Made by a program: the position numbers and the translations under genes. From positions 186,001-250,000 of the forward strand of contig JBBATY010000001.1 in the NCBI GenBank assembly GCA_040398525.1: a stretch of 64,000 nt of DNA, given 5' to 3'. This document shows, piece by piece, positions 41,628 to 52,030 of this stretch; positions within the stretch are counted from its first letter, which is position 1; every line of letters begins with the position of its first letter. Origin of the DNA: VFMC01 sp040398525 (lineage in GTDB: Bacteria > Actinomycetota > Acidimicrobiia > Acidimicrobiales > Ilumatobacteraceae). The notes under the pieces are model-generated. The model was not told the DNA's origin. It did no database searches and saw only the letters and a list, made by a program, of their open reading frames with translations.

Positions 41628-42482
41628 TCAGCTGAAGCGCACCAGGCCCTGGTCGATCACCGTACGGTCGGCCACCGATGTGGTGAACACGGCCTCGCCG
41701 TCGCCGGTGCGCCAGATGCGGACCGTGAGCGCGTCGCCGGGCAGCACGGGCGACGAGAAGCGGCCCTCGATGTGGTGGAAGCGGGCCACGTCGTCGCTGC
41801 ACAGCGCCGTGAGCAGTGCCCGGCCGGTGAAGCCGTAGGTGCACAGCCCGTGCAGGATCGGCCGGTCGAAGCCGCCGATCGCGGCGAACGACGGGTCGGT
41901 GTGCAGCGGGTTGCGGTCGCCCGACAGCCGGTACACGAACGCCTGGTCGGGAAGGGTCTGCATGACGATCTCGTGATCCGCTGCCGTGTCGGCGGGCGGC
42001 TCGTTCTGGGGCCCCGATGGGCCACGGTCGCCGCCCCAACCACCCTCGCCACGGATGAACATCGCCGAGCGTGTGGTGTAGAGCGCCTCGCCCGACTCGA
42101 GGGTGACGTCGTTCTCGACGACCACCACCGCGGCCTTGCCCTTGTCGTACATGGCAACGACGCGATCCTGGGCGCTCGCAGTGGCTTCGACGGGGATCGG
42201 ACGATGCAGGGTGACCGCCTGTGAGCCGTGCACCAGCAGCGCCGGGTTGAACGACCCGATCTGGCTGAGCGAGCTGCGACCCGGGGAGGCCGAGCCGGAG
42301 CCGGCAACAACTGCGAACGTCGGGTACACCACCTGCTGGGTGTCGCGGGTGTTCTCGGTCGAGAACTGCAGATCGGCCTGGCCGGCGCCGATGCCGACTG
42401 CGTAGAGGAGGGCGTCCTTCGAGGTCCACGAGATCGTGCGGACATCGCCGGTGGCGCCGACGGCTGCTGGATTCAACGGCAT
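41628..42482 (-). CDS. MaoC-type (R)-specific enoyl-CoA hydratase, double hot-dog
   Basis: 284 residues, two hot-dog domains. The C-terminal one has the hydratase-2 motif YRLSGDRNPLHTDPSFA with the catalytic Asp and His. The N-terminal one is degenerate. Relatives hydrate 2-enoyl-CoA esters of fatty acids or steroid side chains. The ATG follows an AAGGGGA site. Together with the SDR at 43203, which resembles the dehydrogenase unit of peroxisomal MFE-2, it suggests a beta-oxidation-like step. Confidence 0.9.
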   Translation of the reverse strand: MPLNPAAVGATGDVRTISWTSKDALLYAVGIGAGQADLQFSTENTRDTQQVVYPTFAVVAGSGSASPGRSSLSQIGSFNPALLVHGSQAVTLHRPIPVEATASAQDRVVAMYDKGKAAVVVVENDVTLESGEALYTTRSAMFIRGEGGWGGDRGPSGPQNEPPADTAADHEIVMQTLPDQAFVYRLSGDRNPLHTDPSFAAIGGFDRPILHGLCTYGFTGRALLTALCSDDVARFHHIEGRFSSPVLPGDALTVRIWRTGDGEAVFTTSVADRTVIDQGLVRFS

Positions 42483-42533
42483 GAGCTTCCCCTTCGTTTC
42501 GGCCGGCCGTGCCGGACGGTGCGTCGCACATCA

Positions 42534-42550
42534 TGGTCCAATCAGGACCA
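42534..42550. promoter_or_regulatory. inverted repeat TGGTCC-N5-GGACCA
   Basis: A perfect 6-bp-arm palindrome between the divergent MaoC and Cys/His-rich genes. It could be an operator; nothing identifies the protein. Confidence 0.4.
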
Positions 42551-42593
42551 AGGTCTCTACCTGGCACCTCCGCCTCAACGCTCAATGGGGTGC

Positions 42594-43163
42594 ATGAGGA
42601 TCCTGTTGCTCGCCAGCCGGCCCGAGGACGCGCAGGCGGTGGAGGCCTCGCTGCTCGACGAGGGCCACACCGTCGCGTCCTGCCACGACGACGCCGGTGG
42701 CCCGTGCCGCGGCCTCCACCATCACGGTCTCGAGGTCCACGAGGGTTGCCCGCTCGAGTCGAGCGTCGACGTCGCCGTGATCGCCCGCGGCGTCGGCGTC
42801 GAGCCGACGATGGGTGAGATGGGGGCCATCTGTGCAGCTCGACACCGGGTGGGGGTGATCCGCGTCGATCCGGCCGATCTGCACACCGAGTCGCTGTACG
42901 AGCAGGCAGACACTGCGGAACGAGCCGTCTGCGCGGCCTACGAGGCCTCGGTCCGACTGCATCTCACTCGGGCACTGCCCGAGGCCCCTGAGCCGATCGT
43001 GAGCGTGAACCGCCACGACGCCGACGTCCGGGTCAGCCTGCTGCTCGACCAGCAGGTCGACCAGTTCCTCACCGGAGCTCTGGCGGACCGCGCGCGGGAA
43101 GCAGTGCGCAGCTACGACCCCTACGCGAGGGTCATCGACATCGTGGTGGTGCCGCCCCGCTGA
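42594..43163 (+). CDS. hypothetical protein with Cys/His-rich loop
   Basis: 189 residues from MRILLLASRPEDAQ (an ATG nine bases upstream is possible). The first 28 residues look like the opening strand-helix of a receiver or Rossmann fold. Where the phosphoacceptor region would be lies a cluster: C30, H31, C38, H42-H44, H49, C52. This could bind a metal or haem. The rest is mixed alpha/beta with a C-terminal helix (YDPYARVIDIVVV). I do not recognise the family. It diverges from the MaoC gene across a palindrome. Confidence 0.65.
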   Translation: MRILLLASRPEDAQAVEASLLDEGHTVASCHDDAGGPCRGLHHHGLEVHEGCPLESSVDVAVIARGVGVEPTMGEMGAICAARHRVGVIRVDPADLHTESLYEQADTAERAVCAAYEASVRLHLTRALPEAPEPIVSVNRHDADVRVSLLLDQQVDQFLTGALADRAREAVRSYDPYARVIDIVVVPPR

Positions 43164-43176
43164 ACTGTGGCGGCGA

Positions 43177-43195
43177 GCCCGGAACAGGTCCGGGC
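43177..43195. terminator. bidirectional hairpin between convergent genes
   Basis: GCCCGGA-ACAGG-TCCGGGC lies between the ends of the hypothetical gene (43163) and the SDR (43203); a 7-bp GC stem that could serve both. Confidence 0.5.
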
Positions 43196-43202
43196 GGGGT
43201 GC

Positions 43203-44120
43203 TCAGCGTCCCTGCGGCCAGTGGCCGGGTTCGCCGTCCATGCCGGCGTTGAGCCGGGCCTTGGCGACCAGGTCCTGCACCACGGGGCCGAGCTGGGTCG
43301 GGTCGTCGAGCGGGGTCGCTCGCGGGCCGCGCGACCAGCCCTCGGCGATGGCCAAGGTCTGACCGCTGGCCTCGAACACGCGACCGGTGACACCCTTCGA
43401 CTCGGCCGAGGCGAGCCAGGTGACGATCGGCGCGATCCAACGCGGCGAGCGCATCTCGCGCTCTTCGTCGGTCTCGGGTGCCGGCCCGAGGCCCTCGGTC
43501 ATCCGGGTCAGGGCCACCGGGGCGACGGCGTTCACCGTGACGCCGTAGCGGCTCAACTCGAGCGCGGAAATGATCGAGAACGAGGCGATCCCTGCCTTCG
43601 CAGCGCCGTAGTTGGTCTGGCCCGGGTTGCCGTAGATGCCGCTCACCGACGTGGTGTTGATGATCCGGCCGTCGACCGGATGGCCGGCCTTCGACTGCTC
43701 GCGCCAGTAGGCCGCTGCCCACCGGCTCGGGGCGAAGGTGCCCTTCAGGTGGACGGCGATGACTGCGTCCCACTCCTCCTCGGTCATGTTGACGAGCACC
43801 CGGTCACGCAGGATGCCCGCGTTGTTGACCAGGGCGTGCAGGTCGCCGAAGGTCTCGATCGCCGTGTTGATGAGACGCTGCGCGCCCTCCCACGAGGCGA
43901 CACTGTCGCCGTTGGCGACCGCCTCGCCGCCCATCGCCTTGATCTCCTCGACCACCTGCTGGGCGGGGCTCAGGTCGCCACCGCTTCCGTCGACGTTGCC
44001 ACCGAGGTCGTTGACGACGACCTTGGCCCCATGGGCGGCCAGGCTGAGCGCGTGCTCGCGGCCGATGCCCCGGCCGGCCCCGGTCACGATGGCCACACGG
44101 CCTTCACACAGACGACTCAT
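43203..44120 (-). CDS. short-chain dehydrogenase, MFE-2/17beta-HSD4-like
   Basis: 305 residues. Cofactor motif TGAGRGIGREHA, NDLGG after the second strand (typical of the MFE-2 dehydrogenase family), NNAG, and the catalytic Ser..Tyr-x3-Lys in TTSVSGIYGNPGQTNYGAAK. It should oxidise (3R)-hydroxyacyl-CoA or a hydroxysteroid with NAD. Start at 44120 has a GAGGAGG site. A TAGCAT hexamer at 44197-44202 would give a leader of about 70 nt. Confidence 0.93.
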   Translation of the reverse strand: MSRLCEGRVAIVTGAGRGIGREHALSLAAHGAKVVVNDLGGNVDGSGGDLSPAQQVVEEIKAMGGEAVANGDSVASWEGAQRLINTAIETFGDLHALVNNAGILRDRVLVNMTEEEWDAVIAVHLKGTFAPSRWAAAYWREQSKAGHPVDGRIINTTSVSGIYGNPGQTNYGAAKAGIASFSIISALELSRYGVTVNAVAPVALTRMTEGLGPAPETDEEREMRSPRWIAPIVTWLASAESKGVTGRVFEASGQTLAIAEGWSRGPRATPLDDPTQLGPVVQDLVAKARLNAGMDGEPGHWPQGR

Positions 44121-44263
44121 GATGCGAACCTCCTCGGCACCGTTGCGCCGCCACGCCCTGCGTTGCGGCCACTGCCGTCCCATCGACGGCCCGGGCATGC
44201 TACGCCGGGCAGTGGCGACGAGTGCCACTCGGGATCGACCGTGCGCTGCGGGGGTCGCGGGCC

Positions 44264-44269
44264 TAGCCT
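44264..44269 (+). promoter_or_regulatory. leaderless-type -10 (TAGCCT) of flavoprotein gene
   Basis: Ends 9 nt before the ATG at 44279. Confidence 0.5.
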
Positions 44270-44278
44270 CGCTCGCTG

Positions 44279-45499
44279 ATGGCCAACGAACGTGATGTCG
44301 TCGTGATCGGTGCGGGGCCAGCGGGCACCGCTGCTGCCATCACGCTCGCCCGGGCCGGCCGACAGGTCACCGTGGTCGACAAGGCCGTGTTCCCACGCGA
44401 CAAATGCTGCGGCGACGGCCTGACCACGCTCGCACTTCGCGAGCTCGATGATCTCGGCCTCGACCCCGCTGCCGTGCCCAACTGGTGCACGGTCGAGGCG
44501 GCCTGGCTGCGCTCACCCTCCGGCCGCGAGGTCCGCGTGCCACTGCCCACCGGGCAGGGCATCTACGCGGCCACCACGCCACGGGTCGAGCTCGACGCGG
44601 CACTCGTCGAGCTCGCTACCGCCGCTGGTGTCGAGGTCGTGCAGGGCCATGCGGTCACCGCGCTGCACCTCCAGTCAGACGGTGTGGTGGTCGACGTCGA
44701 GGGGCGTGAGCCGCTGAGGGCGTCGTTCGTCGTCGCTGCCGACGGGATGTGGTCGCCGACCCGCAAGCTGCTGGGCCTCGCCGAGCCCGGCTACCTCGGC
44801 GAGTGGCACGCCTTCCGTCAGTACGCCAGGAATGTCACCGGCCCCGCTGCCGAGCGGCTGTACGTCTGGTTCGAACCCGACCTGCTCCCCGGCTACGCGT
44901 GGAGCTTTCCGCTGCCGGGCGGACGGGCGAACATCGGCTTCGGCGTCCTGCGGCGGGCCGGGCACACCGGTAAGGAGATGAAGCAGCTCTGGGAGGGCCT
45001 GATCGAGCGCCCGCACATCGCTGCGGCCCTCGGGGCAGGCGTCGAGCTCGAAGGCCGCCACACGGCCTGGCCGATCCCGGCGGCGGTCGACACGGCGGTG
45101 CTCAGCCACGGCCGCGTGCTGTTCGTCGGCGATGCCGCCCGGGCCACCGACACGATGACCGGTGAGGGCATCGGTCAAGCCCTGCTCACCGGCCGACTGG
45201 CCGCCGAAGCGATCGCGGCTGCGGAACCTGGTCGGGTCGACGAGGTCGAACGGCACTACCGCAGGGCGGTGCGCCACCACCTGCTCGCCGACCACCGCAT
45301 GTCGGTGGTGCTCAGCCGGGCGCTCGCCCACCGACGCGGGGCCCGGGGGGCGATCAGGCTCGTGGGCATGTCGGCGTGGACCCGGCGCAACTTCGCTCGT
45401 TGGATGTTCGAGGACGAACCGCGAGCGATCGTGCTCACTCCGTCACGTTGGCACCGGGGCTTCCTACGCCGGCCGGGGCCGTTCCGACAGACCACGTGA
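44279..45499 (+). CDS. geranylgeranyl-reductase-family FAD-dependent oxidoreductase
   Basis: 406 residues. FAD-binding VVVIGAGPAGTAAAITLA, the hallmark PRDKCCGDGLT, a second-site VVAADGMWSPTRK and the FAD phosphate motif VLFVGDAARATDTMTGEGI. The family reduces isoprenoid double bonds or hydroxylates small substrates; the actinobacterial branch includes menaquinone-isoprenoid reductases. The last 36 bases overlap the end of the convergent dioxygenase gene. Confidence 0.9.
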   Translation: MANERDVVVIGAGPAGTAAAITLARAGRQVTVVDKAVFPRDKCCGDGLTTLALRELDDLGLDPAAVPNWCTVEAAWLRSPSGREVRVPLPTGQGIYAATTPRVELDAALVELATAAGVEVVQGHAVTALHLQSDGVVVDVEGREPLRASFVVAADGMWSPTRKLLGLAEPGYLGEWHAFRQYARNVTGPAAERLYVWFEPDLLPGYAWSFPLPGGRANIGFGVLRRAGHTGKEMKQLWEGLIERPHIAAALGAGVELEGRHTAWPIPAAVDTAVLSHGRVLFVGDAARATDTMTGEGIGQALLTGRLAAEAIAAAEPGRVDEVERHYRRAVRHHLLADHRMSVVLSRALAHRRGARGAIRLVGMSAWTRRNFARWMFEDEPRAIVLTPSRWHRGFLRRPGPFRQTT

Positions 45500-46258
45500 C
45501 GTCGCGTCGGCGATGTCGCGGACGTAGTTCTCGCGGATCGTCTCCTGCAGGCGCGTGTCGACCGTCTCGGCCGCGAGCAGGTTGAAGATGTAGGCCCGAC
45601 GCGGGCGATCGACCGTGGTGTTCGGGCCCGTGTAGTGCGGTGTCATCACGGTGTGGATGGTGGCCCCACCGGGACGTAGCCCACAGGCGACAGCGTCGTC
45701 GATGCCGAGCTCGGCGGGGTCGTCGACTCCGAGCAGTCGGCCGTCGTCGTCGGGATGGCCCGACACGACATGATGGGCCACCGTGCCCTCGCGGTGGCGG
45801 CCGGCGACGAACTGCATGCACCCGTTGTCGGCGTCGACTTCATCGAGTGCCACCCAGAACTGGATCGACATGAGCGGCATGCGGAAGCCGGGACGGGCAA
45901 CCGGCTTCTCTAGGTAGGCCGCGTCCTGGTGCCACGGCGTGTCGTGTGGGTGCTTCGGCGGTTTGTCGATGAGCATGTCGTAGATGCGGTTGGCGTGGGC
46001 GCAGCCGAACAGGTCGCGCATCACCTCGCGACCGGCCTCGAGAGCCGGGTTCTCGTCGAACAGCGGGTGGACCATCGACGGCACCAGCACCTGGCGGGTG
46101 ATGCCCCCGAGCCAGCGGTCGGTCGGCGACTCGACCCGGAAGCCGACGATGTCGTCGTATGCGGCACGCAGCTCGTCGACGACCGTGTCGTCGACGAGGC
46201 GTTCGATCGCCAGGAACCCCTCGTCCCAGAACTGAGAAACCTGCTCGGCCGTCAGCAT
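45464..46258 (-). CDS. phytanoyl-CoA dioxygenase (PhyH)-family protein
   Basis: 264 residues. Fe(II)/2-oxoglutarate fold with facial triad H110-x-D112 (TPWHQDAAY) and a distal His (H202 or H208, in ATIHTVMTPHY), plus R220 for 2-oxoglutarate. The family hydroxylates acyl-CoAs, ectoine precursors or other small molecules. A leaderless-type promoter decides the start MLTAEQVSQF over a longer frame. Its 3' end overlaps the flavoprotein gene. Confidence 0.88.
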   Translation of the reverse strand: MLTAEQVSQFWDEGFLAIERLVDDTVVDELRAAYDDIVGFRVESPTDRWLGGITRQVLVPSMVHPLFDENPALEAGREVMRDLFGCAHANRIYDMLIDKPPKHPHDTPWHQDAAYLEKPVARPGFRMPLMSIQFWVALDEVDADNGCMQFVAGRHREGTVAHHVVSGHPDDDGRLLGVDDPAELGIDDAVACGLRPGGATIHTVMTPHYTGPNTTVDRPRRAYIFNLLAAETVDTRLQETIRENYVRDIADATSRGLSERPRPA

Positions 46259-46264
46259 GGCGTC

Positions 46265-46270
46265 ACTGTA
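46265..46270 (-). promoter_or_regulatory. leaderless-type -10 (TACAGT) of PhyH gene
   Basis: Ends 6 nt before the ATG at 46258; shares an 82-bp divergent region with the nitronate-monooxygenase-like gene. Confidence 0.55.
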
Positions 46271-46328
46271 CCCAGTGGGTGGGGCCGCCCCGGACGACAC
46301 GCCTCGTGCCTCGGGCGCGCAGGTTGGC

Positions 46329-46334
46329 TACGGT
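46329..46334 (+). promoter_or_regulatory. leaderless-type -10 (TACGGT) of nitronate-monooxygenase-like gene
   Basis: Ends 6 nt before the ATG at 46341. Confidence 0.55.
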
Positions 46335-46340
46335 TCGACC

Positions 46341-47306
46341 ATGCGCACACGACTGACCGAGATGCTGGGCATCGACCACCCGATCATGCTCGCCGGGATG
46401 GGTGGCGTCAGCTACCACGAGCTCGTCGCTGCGGTGAGCGAGGCCGGCGGCATCGGCACCCTGGGTGCTTCGACGATGGGGCCCGACGAGCTTCCCGAGG
46501 AGATGGCCAAGGTCCGTGCGGCCACGGCCAAGCCGTTCGGCGTCGACCTGCTCACGGCCATGCCCGGCCAGGTCGAACGAGGCATCCAGTCGGTGATCGA
46601 CGGCGGGGCGAGCATCTTCGTCGCCGGGCTCGGCGTACCCCGCGAAGTGATCGATCTGCTGCACGCCAACAACGTGCTCGTCGGCAGCATGTGCGGCAAG
46701 GTTCGACACGCAGTGTCGGCCGTGGCGAGCGGCGTCGATTTCGTGGTGGCACAGGGCACCGAGGGAGGCGGGCACACCGGCTTCGTCGCCACCATGGCGC
46801 TCATTCCGCAGGTGGTCGACGCCGTAGGTGACGCAGTGCCCGTCGTCGCCGCGGGCGGCCTGTACGACGGACGCGGCCTCGCGGCCTCGCTCGCCCTCGG
46901 CGCCGACGGCGTGTGGATGGGCACTCGGTTCATCGCCACCCCCGAGGCCCGCGCGGTGAACGGCTACAAAGAGACCCTGCTCGCCCTGCCCGAGGACGGC
47001 ACCGTCATCAGCAAGGCCTTCACCGGCAAGACCTGCCGGGTCGTGCGCAACGACTGGACGGCGCACTACGAGCAGCACCCCGACGAGCTCGCGCCGTTCC
47101 CGCAGCAAGCCGCTGCGTCGATGCAGGCCGGGGTGAACCACCTCGGGGCACCCACGGGCACCGAGGTCGACGTGCGCCGCGAGTTCATGCCGTGCGGCCA
47201 GGGGGTGGGGGCGATCGACGACCTTCCCCCCGCCGGCGAACTGGTTCGGCGGATCCTCGACGAGGCCCTCGACGCCATCGACCGCGTCGCCCGCCTGCGA
47301 GGCTGA
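46341..47306 (+). CDS. FMN-dependent nitronate monooxygenase/enoyl-ACP-reductase-like protein
   Basis: 321 residues, a TIM barrel. IDHPIMLAGMGGVSYHELV, the signature QGTEGGGHTGF, and VPVVAAGGLYDGRG bind FMN. Actinobacterial members reduce or oxidise nitro compounds or enoyl substrates; substrate not inferable. It is followed by the M20 peptidase after 4 nt, so the two and the MFS gene form an operon. Confidence 0.9.
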   Translation: MRTRLTEMLGIDHPIMLAGMGGVSYHELVAAVSEAGGIGTLGASTMGPDELPEEMAKVRAATAKPFGVDLLTAMPGQVERGIQSVIDGGASIFVAGLGVPREVIDLLHANNVLVGSMCGKVRHAVSAVASGVDFVVAQGTEGGGHTGFVATMALIPQVVDAVGDAVPVVAAGGLYDGRGLAASLALGADGVWMGTRFIATPEARAVNGYKETLLALPEDGTVISKAFTGKTCRVVRNDWTAHYEQHPDELAPFPQQAAASMQAGVNHLGAPTGTEVDVRREFMPCGQGVGAIDDLPPAGELVRRILDEALDAIDRVARLRG

Positions 47307-47310
47307 CGCG

Positions 47311-48737
<1,427 letters not shown>

Positions 48738-48738
<1 letters not shown>

Positions 48739-49949
48739 TGCTCGAGCTGCTGCGGACCAACCGCGACCTGCGCATCCTGTTCGTCGCCCAGGTCGTCAGC
48801 TTCCTCGGCGACTGGTTCGCATTCGTCGCCCTTGCCGGCCTCGTCGACGACGCCACCGGGTCCGAGCTGCTCGTATCGCTCGTGCTGGTGTCGTTCTCGT
48901 TGCCGTCGTTCCTGTTCTCTCCCGTCGGCGGCCCGGTCGCCGACCGCTTCGACCGGCGCCTCGTCCTGGTGGTCGTCTCGGTCGCCCAGGCCCTGGCCGC
49001 GCTCGGGCTGCTGCTCGCCGACGCCGACCGGATCTGGGCGGTGTTCGTGTTCCAGGGGTCGATCTCGGCGCTCGCCGCATTCGTCAAGCCCGCTGTCGAG
49101 GCCGCTGTGCCGAACCTGGCCCGCAACGACGACGAGTTGCGCCGGGCCAACGCCTTGCTCGGGTCGACCTGGGGCGTGATGCTCGCCGTGGGTGCTGCGC
49201 TCGGCGGCGTGTTCAGCGAGGTCTTCGGCCGCACCGCCTGCTTCATCGCGAACGCCGCCAGCTTCGTGCTCGCCGCCGCGCTGTTCGCGATGATCCGCCG
49301 GCCGATGCAGTCGCACGACGTGTCCACCACCCGTGGCCGTGTGCGGCCCCTCGCCGACATGGTCGAAGCCGTCGGCTTTGCCCGCCGCGATCCGGTGGTG
49401 CTCGCCCTCCTCGCGTCGAAGGCGACCTTCGGGATCGGAGCCGGCGTGGTGAGCCAGCTCGCCGTCCTGGCCAGCGACGTCTTCAACGCCGGCGACGGCG
49501 GCCGCGGCGTGCTCATCGGGGCCCGTGGGGTGGGCGCCGGGCTGGGTCCGATCATCGCTGCGCGCTTCACGCGCGGCGATGTGCGCCGGGTGCTGTTGGT
49601 CTGCGGTGCTGCGGGCGTGGCCTTCTCGGTGCTCTACGTGGGCGCTGCCTGGGCACCGGGCATCATCGTGTGCGCAGTGCTCGTCGCCTGCGCCCACCTC
49701 GGAGGTGGAGCGCAGTGGATGATGAGCACCTACGGTCTGCAGCTCCGCTCGCCCGACTCGATCCGGGGGCGCGTCCTGGCCGGCGATTTCGCGATCGTCA
49801 CGCTGGTGATCAGCATCGCCAGCGTGGTGGCCGGTCTGCTGTCGGAGGCCATCGGCGTGCAATGGGCGATCACCTGTTGCGCAGGTGCCGCAGGCCTCGG
49901 CGGCGTCACCTACCTCGTGCTCACCCGGCGCTTGCGGGCCACGATCTGA
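48738..49949 (+). CDS. MFS transporter, DHA-type exporter
   Basis: 403 residues with about 12 spans. MLELLRTNRDLRILFVAQVVS and the loop GPVADRFDRRLVLVV (motif A: GxxADRxxRR) place it in the MFS_3/DHA family of drug or siderophore exporters. The ATG overlaps the peptidase stop. The cargo is unknown. Confidence 0.88.
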
Positions 49950-49958
49950 GCGACAGGG

Positions 49959-51143
49959 TCAGCGGGCGTCGATGATCGACGTCGCTGCGTCGACGAGGTG
50001 TTGGGCGCGGGCGTCGTTGGCCAGGTTCCCCGCAGGCTGGTTCATCACATAGGCGAAGGCCAGCTCGCGCTCGGGCTGCGCGAAGGCGACCGAACCGCCA
50101 GCGCCCGGATGCCCGTACGAGCCGGGCCCTGCATACGGCGTGAACGGGCCGTGGGTCATGAACCCCATGCCGAACGTGGTGGGCATGATGAGGCACGAGT
50201 CGGGCTCGTTGTCCGGCGTGACAGTGGTGCGGGCGATCTCGCGGACTTCGTCGGTGAGCAACTGCACACCGTCGATCGGGGCGATCGTCGCTGCGTACAT
50301 GCGGGCGAGCGATGGGGCGTTGGTGATGCCGTTGGCAGCCGGGATCTCGGCCGCGTGGACGTCGCGCCGGTTGAAGGCGTTGCCGCCGTCGAGGTTGAAC
50401 GCACCGTTCAGCGACAGGGCGCGCCCACCGCGGGTGTTGGGGCCCATGAACTGCTCGATCATCGCCTTCACGACCGGGTCGTCGGTCTGCGCAGCGAGAG
50501 GCGAACCCTGGATCGGTGACACCCGATCCTCGTGTTCGGCGGGCAGACCGATCCACATGTCGAGGCCGAGCGGCCCGGCGATCTCGTCGGCGACGAACTG
50601 CCCGATCGAGCGATGGGCAGGGTCGACGCGACGCACCAGCTCACCGGCCAACCAGCCATAGGTGAGGGCGTGGTAGCCGTGGGCCGTGCCGATCGGCCAC
50701 TCGGGCTCGGTGTCGGCGAGGCGGGCGGTGATCGTGCCCCAGTCGAGCGCCTCGGCGAGGCTGATCTCGCCCTGGACGCTGAACAGGCCGCACTGGTGGC
50801 TGAGCAGCTGGGCGACCGTGGCGTCACCCTTGCCGTGGGCGGCGAACTCCGGCCAGTAGGTGCTGACCTTCTCGGCGTAGTCGAGCTGGCTCCGCCCGAC
50901 GCAGATGCCGACGGCGATGGCCGCGATGCCCTTGGTGGTGGAGAACACCAGCTGCAGGGTGCTGTCGTCGTAGGGCTGATCGGAGCCCTCGTCGAACACC
51001 CCACCCCACAGGCTCACCACCTGTCGGCCGCGGTGGTACACCGCGACTGCGGCACCCGTCTCCTCACCACGCTCGAAGTTGCCGCGGAAGGCCGCCTCGA
51101 CGGCTTCCCAACCAGACTCGACCGATCCCCCGAAGTTCGTCAT
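49959..51143 (-). CDS. serine hydrolase, beta-lactamase/EstB-like
   Basis: 394 residues. Class C-like S68-T-T-K71 (FSTTKG), a Tyr in HALTYGWLAGE (about 157-162) and a late HPGAGGSVAFA corresponding to the HxG/KTG strand. EstB-type enzymes are esterases or D-Ala-type peptidases, not antibiotic-hydrolysing enzymes as a rule. No signal peptide, so intracellular. Leaderless-type promoter fixes the start. Confidence 0.88.
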   Translation of the reverse strand: MTNFGGSVESGWEAVEAAFRGNFERGEETGAAVAVYHRGRQVVSLWGGVFDEGSDQPYDDSTLQLVFSTTKGIAAIAVGICVGRSQLDYAEKVSTYWPEFAAHGKGDATVAQLLSHQCGLFSVQGEISLAEALDWGTITARLADTEPEWPIGTAHGYHALTYGWLAGELVRRVDPAHRSIGQFVADEIAGPLGLDMWIGLPAEHEDRVSPIQGSPLAAQTDDPVVKAMIEQFMGPNTRGGRALSLNGAFNLDGGNAFNRRDVHAAEIPAANGITNAPSLARMYAATIAPIDGVQLLTDEVREIARTTVTPDNEPDSCLIMPTTFGMGFMTHGPFTPYAGPGSYGHPGAGGSVAFAQPERELAFAYVMNQPAGNLANDARAQHLVDAATSIIDAR

Positions 51144-51150
51144 GGCCCAG

Positions 51151-51156
51151 ACGGTA
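51151..51156 (-). promoter_or_regulatory. leaderless-type -10 (TACCGT) of serine hydrolase gene
   Basis: Ends 7 nt before the ATG at 51143. Confidence 0.55.
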
Positions 51157-51175
51157 CCCGCCCGGGCCGACCGTG

Positions 51176-51997
51176 TCACTCGTGCCAGTCGAGCACGGTG
51201 CGCATCGTGGCGTCGAAGTCCTCGAAGCTCATCGAGCCCTTCACGCCGATGATCATCTCGGCATCGGCTCCGACCGGGTAGCGCAGGCGGCCCGGATCGT
51301 CGGTGGCTGCGGCGTAGATGACGTCGGCGACGATCTGCGCAGGAGCCGGCTCGCCGCTCACCAACGAGCGCTGCGCGGTGCGGAAGCGCTGCCACCGGGC
51401 GTACTCCTCGGAGCCCTCGGGCATCGCCCGGGCGATGACCGCATTGGCTCCGAGTGACGTGGCGAACTGTCCGGGCTCGACCAGGCGCACCCGGATGCCG
51501 CGGTGCGAGAGCTCGAAGTGCATCGCCTCGCTGAGCGCCTCGAGCGCGTGCTTGCTCGCCGCGTACAGACCGCCGTAGGGCGCTCCCACGAGACCGGCCA
51601 CCGACCCCACGTTGACGATCGTGCCGCCCCCACGGGCGAGGAAGTGCGGCACCACGTTGCGCACGACGCGGACGACACCGGTGACGTTGGTGTCGAACTG
51701 CCGGAGCACCTCGTCGTCGGCGAACAGGTGCACCGAGCCGAACACCTCGATGCCGGCGTTGTTCACCACGATGTCGAGCCCGCCGAGCTGCTCGATCGCT
51801 CCCTGCACGGCAGCCTCGACGCTCGCCGAGTCGCAGACGTCGAGGGCCAACTCGACGATGTCGGCCCGCGCCGAGAGGGCCGCCGACTTGCCGGGCGTGC
51901 GCATCGTGGCCACGACCTTGTGGCCACGGTCGGCGAAGGTCAGTGCTGCCAGCTCGCCGAACCCGCTGCTGCACCCGGTGATGAGGACGTTTGCCAT
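51176..51997 (-). CDS. short-chain dehydrogenase/reductase
   Basis: 273 residues. ITGCSSGFGELAA, LDVCDSASV, VVNNAGIEVFG, and catalytic Ser-Tyr-Lys in NVGSVAGLVGAPYGGLYAASK. The SSGFGE glycine motif and C-terminal tail fit the classical retinol/hydroxysteroid-like SDRs. The start codon is 33 bp from that of the divergent cyclase. Confidence 0.92.
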   Translation of the reverse strand: MANVLITGCSSGFGELAALTFADRGHKVVATMRTPGKSAALSARADIVELALDVCDSASVEAAVQGAIEQLGGLDIVVNNAGIEVFGSVHLFADDEVLRQFDTNVTGVVRVVRNVVPHFLARGGGTIVNVGSVAGLVGAPYGGLYAASKHALEALSEAMHFELSHRGIRVRLVEPGQFATSLGANAVIARAMPEGSEEYARWQRFRTAQRSLVSGEPAPAQIVADVIYAAATDDPGRLRYPVGADAEMIIGVKGSMSFEDFDATMRTVLDWHE

Positions 51998-52003
51998 GCC
52001 AGG

Positions 52004-52009
52004 ACTGTA
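52004..52009 (-). promoter_or_regulatory. leaderless-type -10 (TACAGT) of SDR gene
   Basis: Ends 6 nt before the ATG at 51997, inside a 33-bp intergenic region. Confidence 0.55.
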
Positions 52010-52017
52010 GGGGCGAG

Positions 52018-52023
52018 TACGTT
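52018..52023 (+). promoter_or_regulatory. leaderless-type -10 (TACGTT) of adenylate cyclase gene
   Basis: Ends 7 nt before the ATG at 52031; only 8 bp separate it from the opposing SDR -10. Confidence 0.55.
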
Positions 52024-52030
52024 CCACGAC

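Noticed and set aside
49959..51143. Antibiotic-resistance beta-lactamase.
   Set aside because: The STTK motif and lack of a signal peptide fit EstB-like esterases; nothing suggests secretion or resistance.
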